This document shows positions 1-5,147 of a stretch of DNA of 6,587 nucleotides, piece after piece. Source of the stretch: Alphaproteobacteria bacterium (GTDB lineage Bacteria > Pseudomonadota > Alphaproteobacteria > Zavarziniales > Zavarziniaceae); the NCBI GenBank assembly GCA_021774355.1, contig JAJFJE010000286.1, positions 1 through 6,587 on the forward strand, given 5' to 3'. The translations under genes were made by a program, and so were the position numbers. The stretch's first letter is position 1. Each line of letters starts with the position of its first letter. Below the pieces are notes generated by a model. That model was not told the origin of the DNA. It saw only the letters and a list, made by a program, of their open reading frames with translations, and ran no database searches.

Positions 1-1751
1 GCATGGGCCAGGCTGTGCAGCACCTGGGCACCAAAGCCGCCGGGCGCGCCTTCTTCCACGGTCAGCAGCACTTCGTGGCCCAGGGCCAGGCGCCGGATCA
101 GGTCATTATCGAGCGGCTTGGCGAAGCGGGCGTCGGCGACCGTGGTGGAATGGCCCCGCGCGGCCAGTTCATCGGCCGCCGCCAGGCACTCGGCCAGGCG
201 GGCCCCATAGGACAGGATCGCCACCCGGCTGCCCTCGCGCAGCACCCGGCCGCGGCCGATCTCCAGGGGCTGGGGCGCCTCCAGCAGGTCGAGGCCCCGG
301 CCCTCGCCGCGCGGAAAGCGGAAGGCCGAGGGCCGGTCGTCCAGGGCCAGGGCGGTCATCACCATGCGCTGCAATTCCGTCTCGTCGGCCGCCGCCATCA
401 GCACGAAATCGGGCAGGCAGCCGAGATAGGCGATATCGAAGGCGCCCGCATGGGTCGGGCCGTCGGCGCCCACCAGGCCCGCCCGGTCGATCGCAAAGCG
501 CACCGGCAGGCGCTGGATTGCCACGTCGTGGACAACCTGGTCATAGGCCCGCTGCAGAAATGTCGAATAGAGCGCGCAGACCGGCTTCAGCCCCTCGCAG
601 GCCAGCCCGGCGGCAAAGGTCACCGCGTGCTGCTCGGCAATGCCGACATCGAAGCAGCGGTCGGGGAAGCGCTCGGCAAAGCGGTCGAGGCCGGTGCCCG
701 CGGGCATCGCCGCGGTGATCGCCACGATCCGGCTGTCCTCGGCCGCCGCCTTGGTCAGGGTCTCGGCAAAGACGGTCGTGTAGGAGGGCGCGCTGTTCTT
801 CGCCCGGACCTGGGCGCCGGTCGCCACGTCGAAGCGGGCGACCCCGTGATATTTGTCGGGCGCCGCTTCCGCCGGCGGATAGCCCTTGCCCTTCTGGGTG
901 ATGACATGGACCAGGATCGGCCCCTTGGCGCTGTCCCGGACATTGCGCAGAACCGGCAGCAGATGTTCGAGATTATGGCCGTCGATCGGCCCGACATAAT
1001 AGAAGCCCAGTTCCTCGAACAGGGTGCCGCCGCCCGAGGCCAGGCCCCGGGCATATTCCTCGGCCCGCTTGGCGGTGCGTTCGAACCCCTTGGGAAAGCG
1101 CTGGATCATCTGCTTGGCCAGATGACGGAAATTGACATATTGGCGGGACGACATCAGGCGGGCGAGATAGGCGCTCATGGCCCCCACCGGCGGCGCGATC
1201 GACATGTCGTTGTCGTTCAGCACGACGATCAGCCGGCTGTCCATCGAGCCGGCATTGTTCATCGCCTCATAGGCCATCCCGGCGGACATGGCGCCGTCGC
1301 CGATCACCGCCACGACGTTGTTGCTGCGTCCTTCCAGGTCGCGCGCCACCGCCATGCCCAGCCCGGCCGAGATCGAGGTCGAGCTGTGGGCGGCGCCGAA
1401 CGGGTCATAGGCACTCTCCGCCCGCTTGGTGAAGCCGGACAGGCCGCCGCCCTGGCGCAGGGTGCGGATGCGGTCGCGCCGGCCGGTCAGGATCTTATGC
1501 GGATAGGCCTGGTGACCGACATCCCAGATCAGCCGGTCGTCCGGCGTGTCGAAAACATAATGCAGGGCGACGGTCAGCTCGACCACCCCCAGCCCGGCGC
1601 CCAGGTGGCCGCCGGTCAGGGACACGGCATCGACCGTCTCGGCGCGCAATTCGTCGACGACCTGGGGCAACTGGTCCTCGGTCAGCCGGCGCAGCTCGGC
1701 GGGCGAGCCAATCTGGTCGAGCAATGGGGTGAGCGGTGGACTGATCGTCAC
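1..1751 (-). CDS. dxs: 1-deoxy-D-xylulose-5-phosphate synthase (DXS), 3' end beyond window
   Basis: DXS condenses pyruvate with glyceraldehyde 3-phosphate, releasing CO2, to give 1-deoxy-D-xylulose 5-phosphate. This is the first step of the MEP isoprenoid pathway and also feeds thiamine and pyridoxal synthesis; the enzyme is cytosolic and needs thiamine diphosphate and Mg2+. I translated 583 codons with no interruption. Visible motifs are the N-terminal TGGHLGAGLG with His49, the cofactor motif GDGAMSAG around residues 151-158 ending in NN, YVGPIDGHN, the catalytic-Glu motif GIAEQHAV (Glu373), and DRAGLVGADGPTHAGAFD. The family is about 620-640 residues, so roughly 50 C-terminal residues lie off the left edge. 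The start is GTG at 1751-1749: an in-frame TAG lies two codons upstream (1757-1755) and a GAGGA ribosome binding site sits 6 nt away. It is the last visible gene of the HDAC-xseB-ispA-dxs run, 21 nt after ispA. The identity is very secure. Confidence 0.97.
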   Translation of the reverse strand, partial: MTISPPLTPLLDQIGSPAELRRLTEDQLPQVVDELRAETVDAVSLTGGHLGAGLGVVELTVALHYVFDTPDDRLIWDVGHQAYPHKILTGRRDRIRTLRQGGGLSGFTKRAESAYDPFGAAHSSTSISAGLGMAVARDLEGRSNNVVAVIGDGAMSAGMAYEAMNNAGSMDSRLIVVLNDNDMSIAPPVGAMSAYLARLMSSRQYVNFRHLAKQMIQRFPKGFERTAKRAEEYARGLASGGGTLFEELGFYYVGPIDGHNLEHLLPVLRNVRDSAKGPILVHVITQKGKGYPPAEAAPDKYHGVARFDVATGAQVRAKNSAPSYTTVFAETLTKAAAEDSRIVAITAAMPAGTGLDRFAERFPDRCFDVGIAEQHAVTFAAGLACEGLKPVCALYSTFLQRAYDQVVHDVAIQRLPVRFAIDRAGLVGADGPTHAGAFDIAYLGCLPDFVLMAAADETELQRMVMTALALDDRPSAFRFPRGEGRGLDLLEAPQPLEIGRGRVLREGSRVAILSYGARLAECLAAADELAARGHSTTVADARFAKPLDNDLIRRLALGHEVLLTVEEGAPGGFGAQVLHSLAH

Positions 1752-1757
1752 GGCCTA

Positions 1758-1762
1758 TCCTC
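1758..1762 (-). promoter_or_regulatory. Ribosome binding site deciding the dxs GTG start
   Basis: GAGGA on the minus strand, 6 nt before the GTG codon at 1751. Together with the in-frame TAG at 1757-1755 it fixes GTG as the dxs start. It lies 2 nt downstream of the hairpin around the ispA stop codon, so folding of that hairpin could affect ribosome access. Confidence 0.75.
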
Positions 1763-1764
1763 AG

Positions 1765-1783
1765 GGCGCCGCTCAGCGGCGCC
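1765..1783 (-). other. Perfect GC-only hairpin with the ispA stop codon in its loop
   Basis: The sequence is a perfect inverted repeat. On the minus strand ggcgccgc is followed by TGA and then gcggcgcc: an 8-bp G/C stem whose three-base loop is exactly the ispA stop codon (1775-1773). There is no U-tract after it, so it does not look like an intrinsic terminator. It sits between the end of ispA and the dxs ribosome binding site, where a structure could affect translational coupling or mRNA processing. The repeat is seen directly; the role is inference. Confidence 0.6.
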
Positions 1784-2678
1784 GCTCGACCACATAATGG
1801 GGTAAAAGCCGCAAAAATTGGGCGCGCTCGTCGAAATTGGCAAGGTGGTCCACCGCCTGCCCGGCGAGCAGGCGGGCCTGCTCCCGGGCCCGCTCGACGC
1901 CCATGATCGAGACGAAGGTGGCCTTGCCCTTGTCCGCATCCTTGCGCACCCGCTTGCCCGTGTCCTCGACCCGGCCGACCACGTCGAGCAGGTCGTCGGT
2001 GATCTGGAAGGCCAGCCCCAGATCATGGGCAAAGGCCTTCAGGGCCAGCCGGGCATCCGGGTCGGCCTTGCCCAGCACGGCGCCGAGTTCGGTGGCGCAG
2101 GAGATCATGGCCCCGGTCTTGAGCTTCTGCATGCGCATCACGGCACTCAGTTCCTGGGCCATGCCGGCGGCCGAGAGATCGGCGATCTGGCCCCCCACCA
2201 TGCCGTGGCACCCCGAGGCCTGGGCCAGCAGCGAGACCAGTTCGACCCGCACCCGGGGATCGGGATGGGTCTCGTAATCCGCCGCCACCTCGAAGGCGAA
2301 GGTCAGCAGCGCATCGCCGGCCAGGATCGCGGTCGCCTCGTCGAAGGCCTTGTGCAGGGTCGGCTTGCCGCGCCGCAAATCGTCGTCGTCCATCGCCGGC
2401 AGGTCGTCATGGGCCAGGCTGTAGCAGTGGATGCATTCGATGGCGGCGGCCGTGCGCAACGCCGATTGCCGGGTAACGCCGAATAATTGCGCCGCCTGCA
2501 GGGTCAGGAACGGGCGGATGCGCTTGCCGCCGCTCAGCACGGCATAGCGCATGGCATCCATCAGCCGTGTCTCGGGGCCCGCCGGCGACGGCAGCAGCCG
2601 GTCGAGCATGGCCTCGATCTCGCGCGCCGCGGCGGCGAAGGCCGCCTCCAGATTGAGACTGATCGGTTCAGTCAACAT
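1773..2678 (-). CDS. ispA: Farnesyl diphosphate synthase (short-chain polyprenyl synthetase)
   Basis: A 301-residue all-alpha prenyltransferase that condenses dimethylallyl and geranyl diphosphate with isopentenyl diphosphate to make farnesyl diphosphate, precursor of undecaprenyl carriers, quinone tails and hopanoids or carotenoids. Motifs in order: GGKRIRP at 50-56 (isopentenyl diphosphate binding), first Asp-rich motif DDLPAMD at 91-97, GDALL at 121-125, GGQ at 162-164, KTG at 187-189, second Asp-rich motif DDLLD at 228-232, and a C-terminal lysine-rich DKGK. Tyr86, five residues before the first Asp-rich motif, together with that motif's two-residue insertion, is the pattern of bacterial C15 synthases and argues against a geranylgeranyl product. 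The chosen ATG at 2678 overlaps the end of xseB by 11 nt; a longer reading frame upstream only shadows xseB. Translational coupling to xseB is likely. dxs follows after 21 nt. Confidence 0.95.
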   Translation of the reverse strand: MLTEPISLNLEAAFAAAAREIEAMLDRLLPSPAGPETRLMDAMRYAVLSGGKRIRPFLTLQAAQLFGVTRQSALRTAAAIECIHCYSLAHDDLPAMDDDDLRRGKPTLHKAFDEATAILAGDALLTFAFEVAADYETHPDPRVRVELVSLLAQASGCHGMVGGQIADLSAAGMAQELSAVMRMQKLKTGAMISCATELGAVLGKADPDARLALKAFAHDLGLAFQITDDLLDVVGRVEDTGKRVRKDADKGKATFVSIMGVERAREQARLLAGQAVDHLANFDERAQFLRLLPHYVVERRR

Positions 2679-2919
2679 CAAAGGACCTCGTTGCCAGGCT
2701 GCCATCGCCGGCAGCCACGATCTGGTCGACCTTGGCCTTGGCCGCGGCCAGCTTGGCCTCGCAATGGCGCTTGAGCAGGGCGCCGCGGCCATAGAGGTCG
2801 ATCGAGGCCTCGAGGTCGACACGCCCTTCTTCGAGCTGGCGGACAATCGTCTCCAGCTCCTTGAGGGCGGCCTCGAAGGCCAGGGAAGCAATATCGGGCG
2901 GAAGCGGCGGCTCTGACAT
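2668..2919 (-). CDS. xseB: Exodeoxyribonuclease VII small subunit
   Basis: An 83-residue protein. XseB assembles in several copies with XseA to form exonuclease VII, which degrades single-stranded DNA from both ends and acts in repair; the small subunit itself is not catalytic. The family signature is clear: an N-terminal segment with FEAALKELETIVRQLEEG, then a second helix with the LYGRGALLKRHCEAKLAAA pattern. Length matches the usual 70-90 residues. The start taken is ATG at 2919, preceded by GAGG with 6-nt spacing. An ATG four codons upstream (2931) would place that GAGG inside the coding region and is less likely. Its 3' end overlaps ispA by 11 nt. The xseB-ispA-dxs order is conserved across many proteobacteria; xseA is not in the window. 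Confidence 0.93.
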   Translation of the reverse strand: MSEPPLPPDIASLAFEAALKELETIVRQLEEGRVDLEASIDLYGRGALLKRHCEAKLAAAKAKVDQIVAAGDGSLATRSFDVD

Positions 2920-2926
2920 CCCTAGC

Positions 2927-2955
2927 CTCATATTGCGATGCGACGATAAAGTCCA
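2927..2955 (-). promoter_or_regulatory. Possible weak internal promoter before xseB
   Basis: The 43-nt gap between the deacetylase gene and xseB is visibly richer in A/T than its surroundings. On the minus strand it contains TGGACT (2955-2950), 17 nt, then TATGAG (2932-2927), each matching the sigma70 hexamers at 4 of 6 positions. Transcription would begin almost at the xseB ATG, giving a near-leaderless mRNA, which weakens the case. It may equally be ordinary spacer with a Shine-Dalgarno. Confidence 0.2.
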
Positions 2956-2962
2956 GGCGGCT

Positions 2963-3901
2963 CTATGCCGCCATCAGCGTCGCCACATGGGCGGACGCGG
3001 AAGCGGCCAGCGCCGCCAGGTCATAGCCGCCCTCCAGGGTCGAGACCAGCCCGCCCCGGCAGTGGCGGCGGGCCAGCCCGGCCAGCTCGGTTGTCAGCCA
3101 GACGAAATCGCCTTCGCGCAGGCGCAGCCCCGCCAGGGGATCCAGGGCATGGCCGTCGAATCCGGCCGAGACCAGGATCAGTTCGGGCGCGAAGCGGTCC
3201 AGGGCGGGCAGGATGTGATCGCCATAGGCCGCGGCAAAGGCGTCGCCCGCCGCCCCGGCGGCCAGCGGCACGTTCACGATATTGTCGGCAATGCCATGTT
3301 CGCAGGCCGCCCCGGTCCCGGGATAGAGCGGCGACTGGTGGGTCGAGCCGTAGAACAGGTCCGGGTCCGCGGCAAAGGCCGCCTGGGTGCCGTTGCCGTG
3401 GTGGACGTCGAAATCGATCACAGCGACCCGCCGCAGCCCGTAAACCGCGCGGGCATGGGCCGCGCCGATCGCGGCATTGTTGAAAATGCAAAACCCCATG
3501 GCCTGATCCGGCTCGGCATGGTGACCCGGCGGCCGGACCGCACAAAAGGCCGAGCGGTTGGCCCCGCCCAGCACGGCATCGACGGCCGCGACCACCGCCC
3601 CCGCCGCCCGCAGGGCGGCCTCGTGGGAGCCATAGGAGACGATGGTATCGGCGTCGAGATGAACCGGCGGCGTCTCGACCGTGCGGGGCATGCGCGCCAG
3701 CACGCCGTCGACATAGGCCGGGGCGTGGATCCGGATCAGCTGCGCGCGGCTGGCGCGCGGCGCCTCCACCCGGTCGAGCAACTGGAACCGCTCGGCCTCG
3801 AGGCTGCGCAGGACGGCCCGCAGACGGTCGGCGCATTCCGGATGGCCGAAGCCGGTATCGTGGTCGAGACAGGCGCGGTGGCTGAACAGGGCCGTCGACA
3901 T
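2963..3901 (-). CDS. Histone deacetylase family protein (arginase/deacetylase fold)
   Basis: A 312-residue zinc-dependent amidohydrolase related to class II histone deacetylases and bacterial acetylpolyamine amidohydrolases; the family removes acetyl groups from lysine side chains or polyamines. The active site appears complete: RPPGHHAEP with the tandem histidines His127-His128, GFCIFNNAAIGA at 136-147, DFDVHHGNGTQ with expected zinc ligands Asp165 and His167, SAGFDGH with third ligand Asp249, and EGGYD with the transition-state tyrosine Tyr293. No signal peptide or membrane segment is evident, so it should be cytosolic. The ATG at 3901 gives the expected family N-terminus (FSHRACLDHDTGFGHPE); its ribosome binding site is weak. 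It precedes xseB by 43 nt and probably opens the operon. The substrate cannot be read from sequence, and the link to isoprenoid synthesis may be positional only. Confidence 0.93.
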   Translation of the reverse strand: MSTALFSHRACLDHDTGFGHPECADRLRAVLRSLEAERFQLLDRVEAPRASRAQLIRIHAPAYVDGVLARMPRTVETPPVHLDADTIVSYGSHEAALRAAGAVVAAVDAVLGGANRSAFCAVRPPGHHAEPDQAMGFCIFNNAAIGAAHARAVYGLRRVAVIDFDVHHGNGTQAAFAADPDLFYGSTHQSPLYPGTGAACEHGIADNIVNVPLAAGAAGDAFAAAYGDHILPALDRFAPELILVSAGFDGHALDPLAGLRLREGDFVWLTTELAGLARRHCRGGLVSTLEGGYDLAALAASASAHVATLMAA

Positions 3902-3941
3902 GGGGGCTCGCAGCGATCAAGGACGAAGCCGAGTGTCGCGC

Positions 3942-3971
3942 GTTCGCGCCGCGCGAGTCGAGCGGCGCAAC
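3942..3971. repeat. Inverted repeat (stem-loop) upstream of the deacetylase gene
   Basis: gcgccgc (3946-3952) pairs with gcggcgc (3962-3968) around a 9-nt loop, and gtt (3942-3944) pairs with aac (3969-3971) outside a one-base bulge. It lies about 40 nt upstream of the deacetylase start codon. It could be a leader structure, a protein-binding dyad, or chance in GC-rich DNA. Confidence 0.4.
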
Positions 3972-3990
3972 GCGGTGACGCGGTGACGCG
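3972..3990. repeat. 8-bp direct repeat, 2.4 copies
   Basis: gcggtgac occurs at 3972-3979 and 3980-3987 and continues with gcg. It is a short tandem duplication, probably slippage, with no clear function. Confidence 0.6.
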
Positions 3991-4050
3991 TCCGGCCGGG
4001 TGCCGGCAAGGACGGCTTGGTCGGCCCGCCCGGCACCGGCATGCCCGGAT

Positions 4051-4070
4051 CTCCGCCAGGACCGGCGGAG
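4051..4070. terminator. GC hairpin downstream of zapA, possible terminator
   Basis: ctccgcc (4051-4057), loop aggacc, ggcggag (4064-4070): a perfect 7-bp stem. Flanking gcccgga (4043-4049) can pair with the cccgggc-containing stretch near 4089-4095 as an outer stem, with one G-U pair. It lies about 70 nt past the zapA stop codon on the minus strand. No T-tract follows on either strand, so a canonical Rho-independent terminator is not supported; the position is the main argument. Confidence 0.3.
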
Positions 4071-4098
4071 GCGCAGGCCGGCGCGTTGCCCGGGCTGC

Positions 4099-4155
4099 GG
4101 GTCAGCGCGGTTCGAGCGGGTCAGCGCAGTTCGGGCGGGTCAGCGCAGTTCGAGA
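4099..4155. repeat. 19-nt tandem repeat, three units, overlapping the zapA 3' end
   Basis: Units at 4099-4117, 4118-4136 and 4137-4155 share gggtcagcgc(a/g)gttcg and differ only at unit positions 11, 17 and 19, with no spacer. On the minus strand the unit at 4137-4155 encodes the last four zapA residues and its TGA stop; the other two copies lie just downstream. The likely origin is duplication of the zapA 3' terminus. Confidence 0.85.
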
Positions 4156-4511
4156 CGGGGCAGAACGCTTTCGATGCGGGCGGCGGCCCGCTCCAGACCC
4201 TGGGCGGCACGGCCTTCGAGGGTCGCCGCGCGGGTCGCCAGTTCGCCGTGCAGGCGGGCGATTTCCGTTTTCAGCCGCTCGGTTTCCTGCTGGATCTCGT
4301 CCATCATATTGACCCGCTGCCACAGGTCCTCGGCGGTCAACAAGCCGGCGATCAGCAGGATCTGCGCCTCGGTCGCCTGGGCGACGGCGCCCCCCAGGCT
4401 TTCGACCTTGTTCTGGAGATAGGCGGCAAAATCACGCACCTGGGCTTCTTCGCCGCTTTCGCAGGCGACCCGGTAGCTGCGGCCGTTGACGGTGACACTG
4501 ACCTGGGCCAT
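4140..4511 (-). CDS. zapA: Cell division protein ZapA
   Basis: A 123-residue ZapA-family protein. ZapA binds FtsZ in the cytoplasm and promotes bundling of its protofilaments, tightening the Z-ring at midcell. The N-terminal domain (about residues 1-40) has the expected VSVTVNGRSYRVACESGEE pattern, followed by an AAYLQNKVESLG helix. The conserved hydrophobic AQILLIAGLLTAEDLW segment lies at about 49-64, and a charged coiled coil runs from about 70 to the end. It is somewhat longer than the roughly 100-110 residues of enterobacterial ZapA, mainly in the coiled coil. The start is ATG at 4511, with GGA about 8-10 nt upstream. It begins 14 nt after the stop of the coiled-coil gene, so the two are almost surely one transcript. 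Its last four codons and stop lie within a 19-nt tandem repeat. Confidence 0.93.
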   Translation of the reverse strand: MAQVSVTVNGRSYRVACESGEEAQVRDFAAYLQNKVESLGGAVAQATEAQILLIAGLLTAEDLWQRVNMMDEIQQETERLKTEIARLHGELATRAATLEGRAAQGLERAAARIESVLPRLELR

Positions 4512-4525
4512 GGCGCGTTTTCCGG

Positions 4526-4987
4526 TTATTCGGCGATGGCGCGGTCGATCCGCGCCACCGACTGGTCGAGCTTTCGGGCGGCCGTCTCGGTGACCGATTC
4601 AAGGCGGAACAGATCCGCCTGGCGCTGGCTGTACTGCGCCTCGAGCGCCGCCAGGCGGCCCTTGATCGCCGTCACCTCGGCCGCCGCCCGGGCCTTTTCA
4701 GAGCGCGCCAGATCGCGCTCGGCAAAGGCCTCCTCGGCCAGGGCTTCCATTTCGGCCAGGCGGATATCGGCGTCCCCGGCCGCCGCGCCCGGGCGGGCGA
4801 GATCGGCCAGACGGGCTTCGTAGGCCTCGATATCGCTGCGGGCGGTGTCCAGCGCCGCGGCCAGCGCCTGGTTTTCCGCCTGCAGGCGCTCGACCATCTG
4901 GGCGCCTTCGGGGGCGGCGCCGGCAAGGCCTTCCAAGGCCTCCAGGGCAGTGGCGAGGCGCGCCTCGGCGACGGCAATGCGATCCAA
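4526..4987 (-). CDS. zauP: Coiled-coil protein, probable ZapA partner (ZauP-like)
   Basis: A 153-residue, Ala/Glu/Arg-rich, almost wholly helical protein. Counted from the TTG start, heptad-like segments lie at about 2-21, 30-65 and 74-151, separated by GAAPEG and a Pro/Gly/Ala linker at 66-73. There is no cysteine, signal peptide or membrane segment. The C-terminus (KLDQSVARIDRAIAE) resembles small alphaproteobacterial coiled-coil proteins of the DUF4164 type. In Caulobacter a coiled-coil protein named ZauP, encoded in an operon with zapA, works with ZapA to focus the Z-ring; the symbol here rests on operon position and coiled-coil character, not on alignment. The start chosen is TTG at 4987, because AGGAGG lies 7 nt upstream. 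An in-frame ATG at 5014 would add nine residues but has a poor ribosome site and falls at or ahead of the predicted transcription start. zapA follows after 14 nt. Confidence 0.7.
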   Translation of the reverse strand: MDRIAVAEARLATALEALEGLAGAAPEGAQMVERLQAENQALAAALDTARSDIEAYEARLADLARPGAAAGDADIRLAEMEALAEEAFAERDLARSEKARAAAEVTAIKGRLAALEAQYSQRQADLFRLESVTETAARKLDQSVARIDRAIAE

Positions 4988-4994
4988 GATGTGC

Positions 4995-5000
4995 CCTCCT
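4995..5000 (-). promoter_or_regulatory. Strong ribosome binding site deciding the zauP TTG start
   Basis: A full AGGAGG on the minus strand, 7 nt before TTG at 4987-4985. It is the best Shine-Dalgarno match in the window and argues for the TTG start over the in-frame ATG at 5014, which lies upstream of it. Confidence 0.75.
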
Positions 5001-5017
5001 CGCGTCCGAATCATCCC

Positions 5018-5048
5018 ATAGAATGTGCTGTGGCGCTCGCAGGGTCAA
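5018..5048 (-). promoter_or_regulatory. Candidate sigma70-type promoter for zauP-zapA
   Basis: On the minus strand TTGACC (5048-5043) matches the -35 consensus at five of six positions. A -10 may be CATTCT (5025-5020, 17-nt spacing) or TTCTAT (5023-5018, 19-nt spacing), each three of six. Transcription would start near 5010-5013, leaving a leader of about 25 nt before the TTG start codon. Confidence 0.4.
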
Positions 5049-5078
5049 TCGGACGCATTGCCCATTCCGGATTGTCGG

Positions 5079-5107
5079 TTGACAGTCCCGAGGCTTCCTG
5101 CAAAGCA
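5079..5107 (+). promoter_or_regulatory. Candidate promoter for tkt with a consensus -35
   Basis: TTGACA at 5079-5084 is a perfect -35 hexamer on the plus strand, about 65 nt before the tkt start. The hexamer 17 nt downstream (AAAGCA, 5102-5107) is a poor -10, and no neighbouring spacing is clearly better. That region also forms a small hairpin (cctgc-aaa-gcagg, 5097-5109), and the -35 overlaps a short dyad (tgtc-ggtt-gaca, 5073-5084). These could reflect regulator binding or need for an activator; that is inference. Confidence 0.4.
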
Positions 5108-5147
5108 GGCGGCGCGCCGGGGAGGGCTTCGGCGGCGTGGAGATTCC

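Larger units (their letters stand above)
3902..4139. other. Intergenic region between zapA and the deacetylase gene
   Basis: 238 nt, very GC-rich, with no credible coding region on either strand; open frames across it are shadows. It holds, left to right, a stem-loop (3942-3971), an 8-bp direct repeat (3972-3990), a GC stem (3999-4006 with 4030-4037), a perfect 7-bp hairpin (4051-4070) and most of a 19-nt tandem array (4099-4155). The promoter of the deacetylase operon and the end of the zapA transcript should lie here, but I could not pick out a convincing -35/-10 pair. Confidence 0.6.

Noticed and set aside
3..1805. 600-codon open frame on the plus strand
   Set aside because: It lies antisense to dxs, has a low-complexity Arg/Gly/Gln/His-rich product with no family motif, and arises because G/C at third codon positions removes stops from the opposite strand.
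1773..2891. 372-residue version of ispA with a longer N-terminus
   Set aside because: The 71 extra residues are an out-of-frame reading of xseB and look nothing like a prenyl synthase N-terminus; the ATG at 2678 gives the normal length.
2920..2931. xseB start at the ATG at 2931
   Set aside because: It adds four residues and has no ribosome site of its own, while GAGG is well placed for the ATG at 2919.
4106..4120. ggttcgagc resembling a tRNA T-arm
   Set aside because: There is no acceptor stem, anticodon arm or D arm around it; it is part of the 19-nt tandem repeat.
3902..4139. 6S RNA gene downstream of zapA
   Set aside because: The neighbourhood is suggestive, but I could not recognise the long closing stem and central bubble by eye; kept only as a testable finding.
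4099..4155. Short repeats as a CRISPR array
   Set aside because: The units are contiguous 19-mers with no spacers and no cas genes nearby.
2861..4312. 483-codon plus-strand frame
   Set aside because: It is antisense to the deacetylase gene and runs through the repeat-rich spacer into zapA antisense; no recognisable domain.
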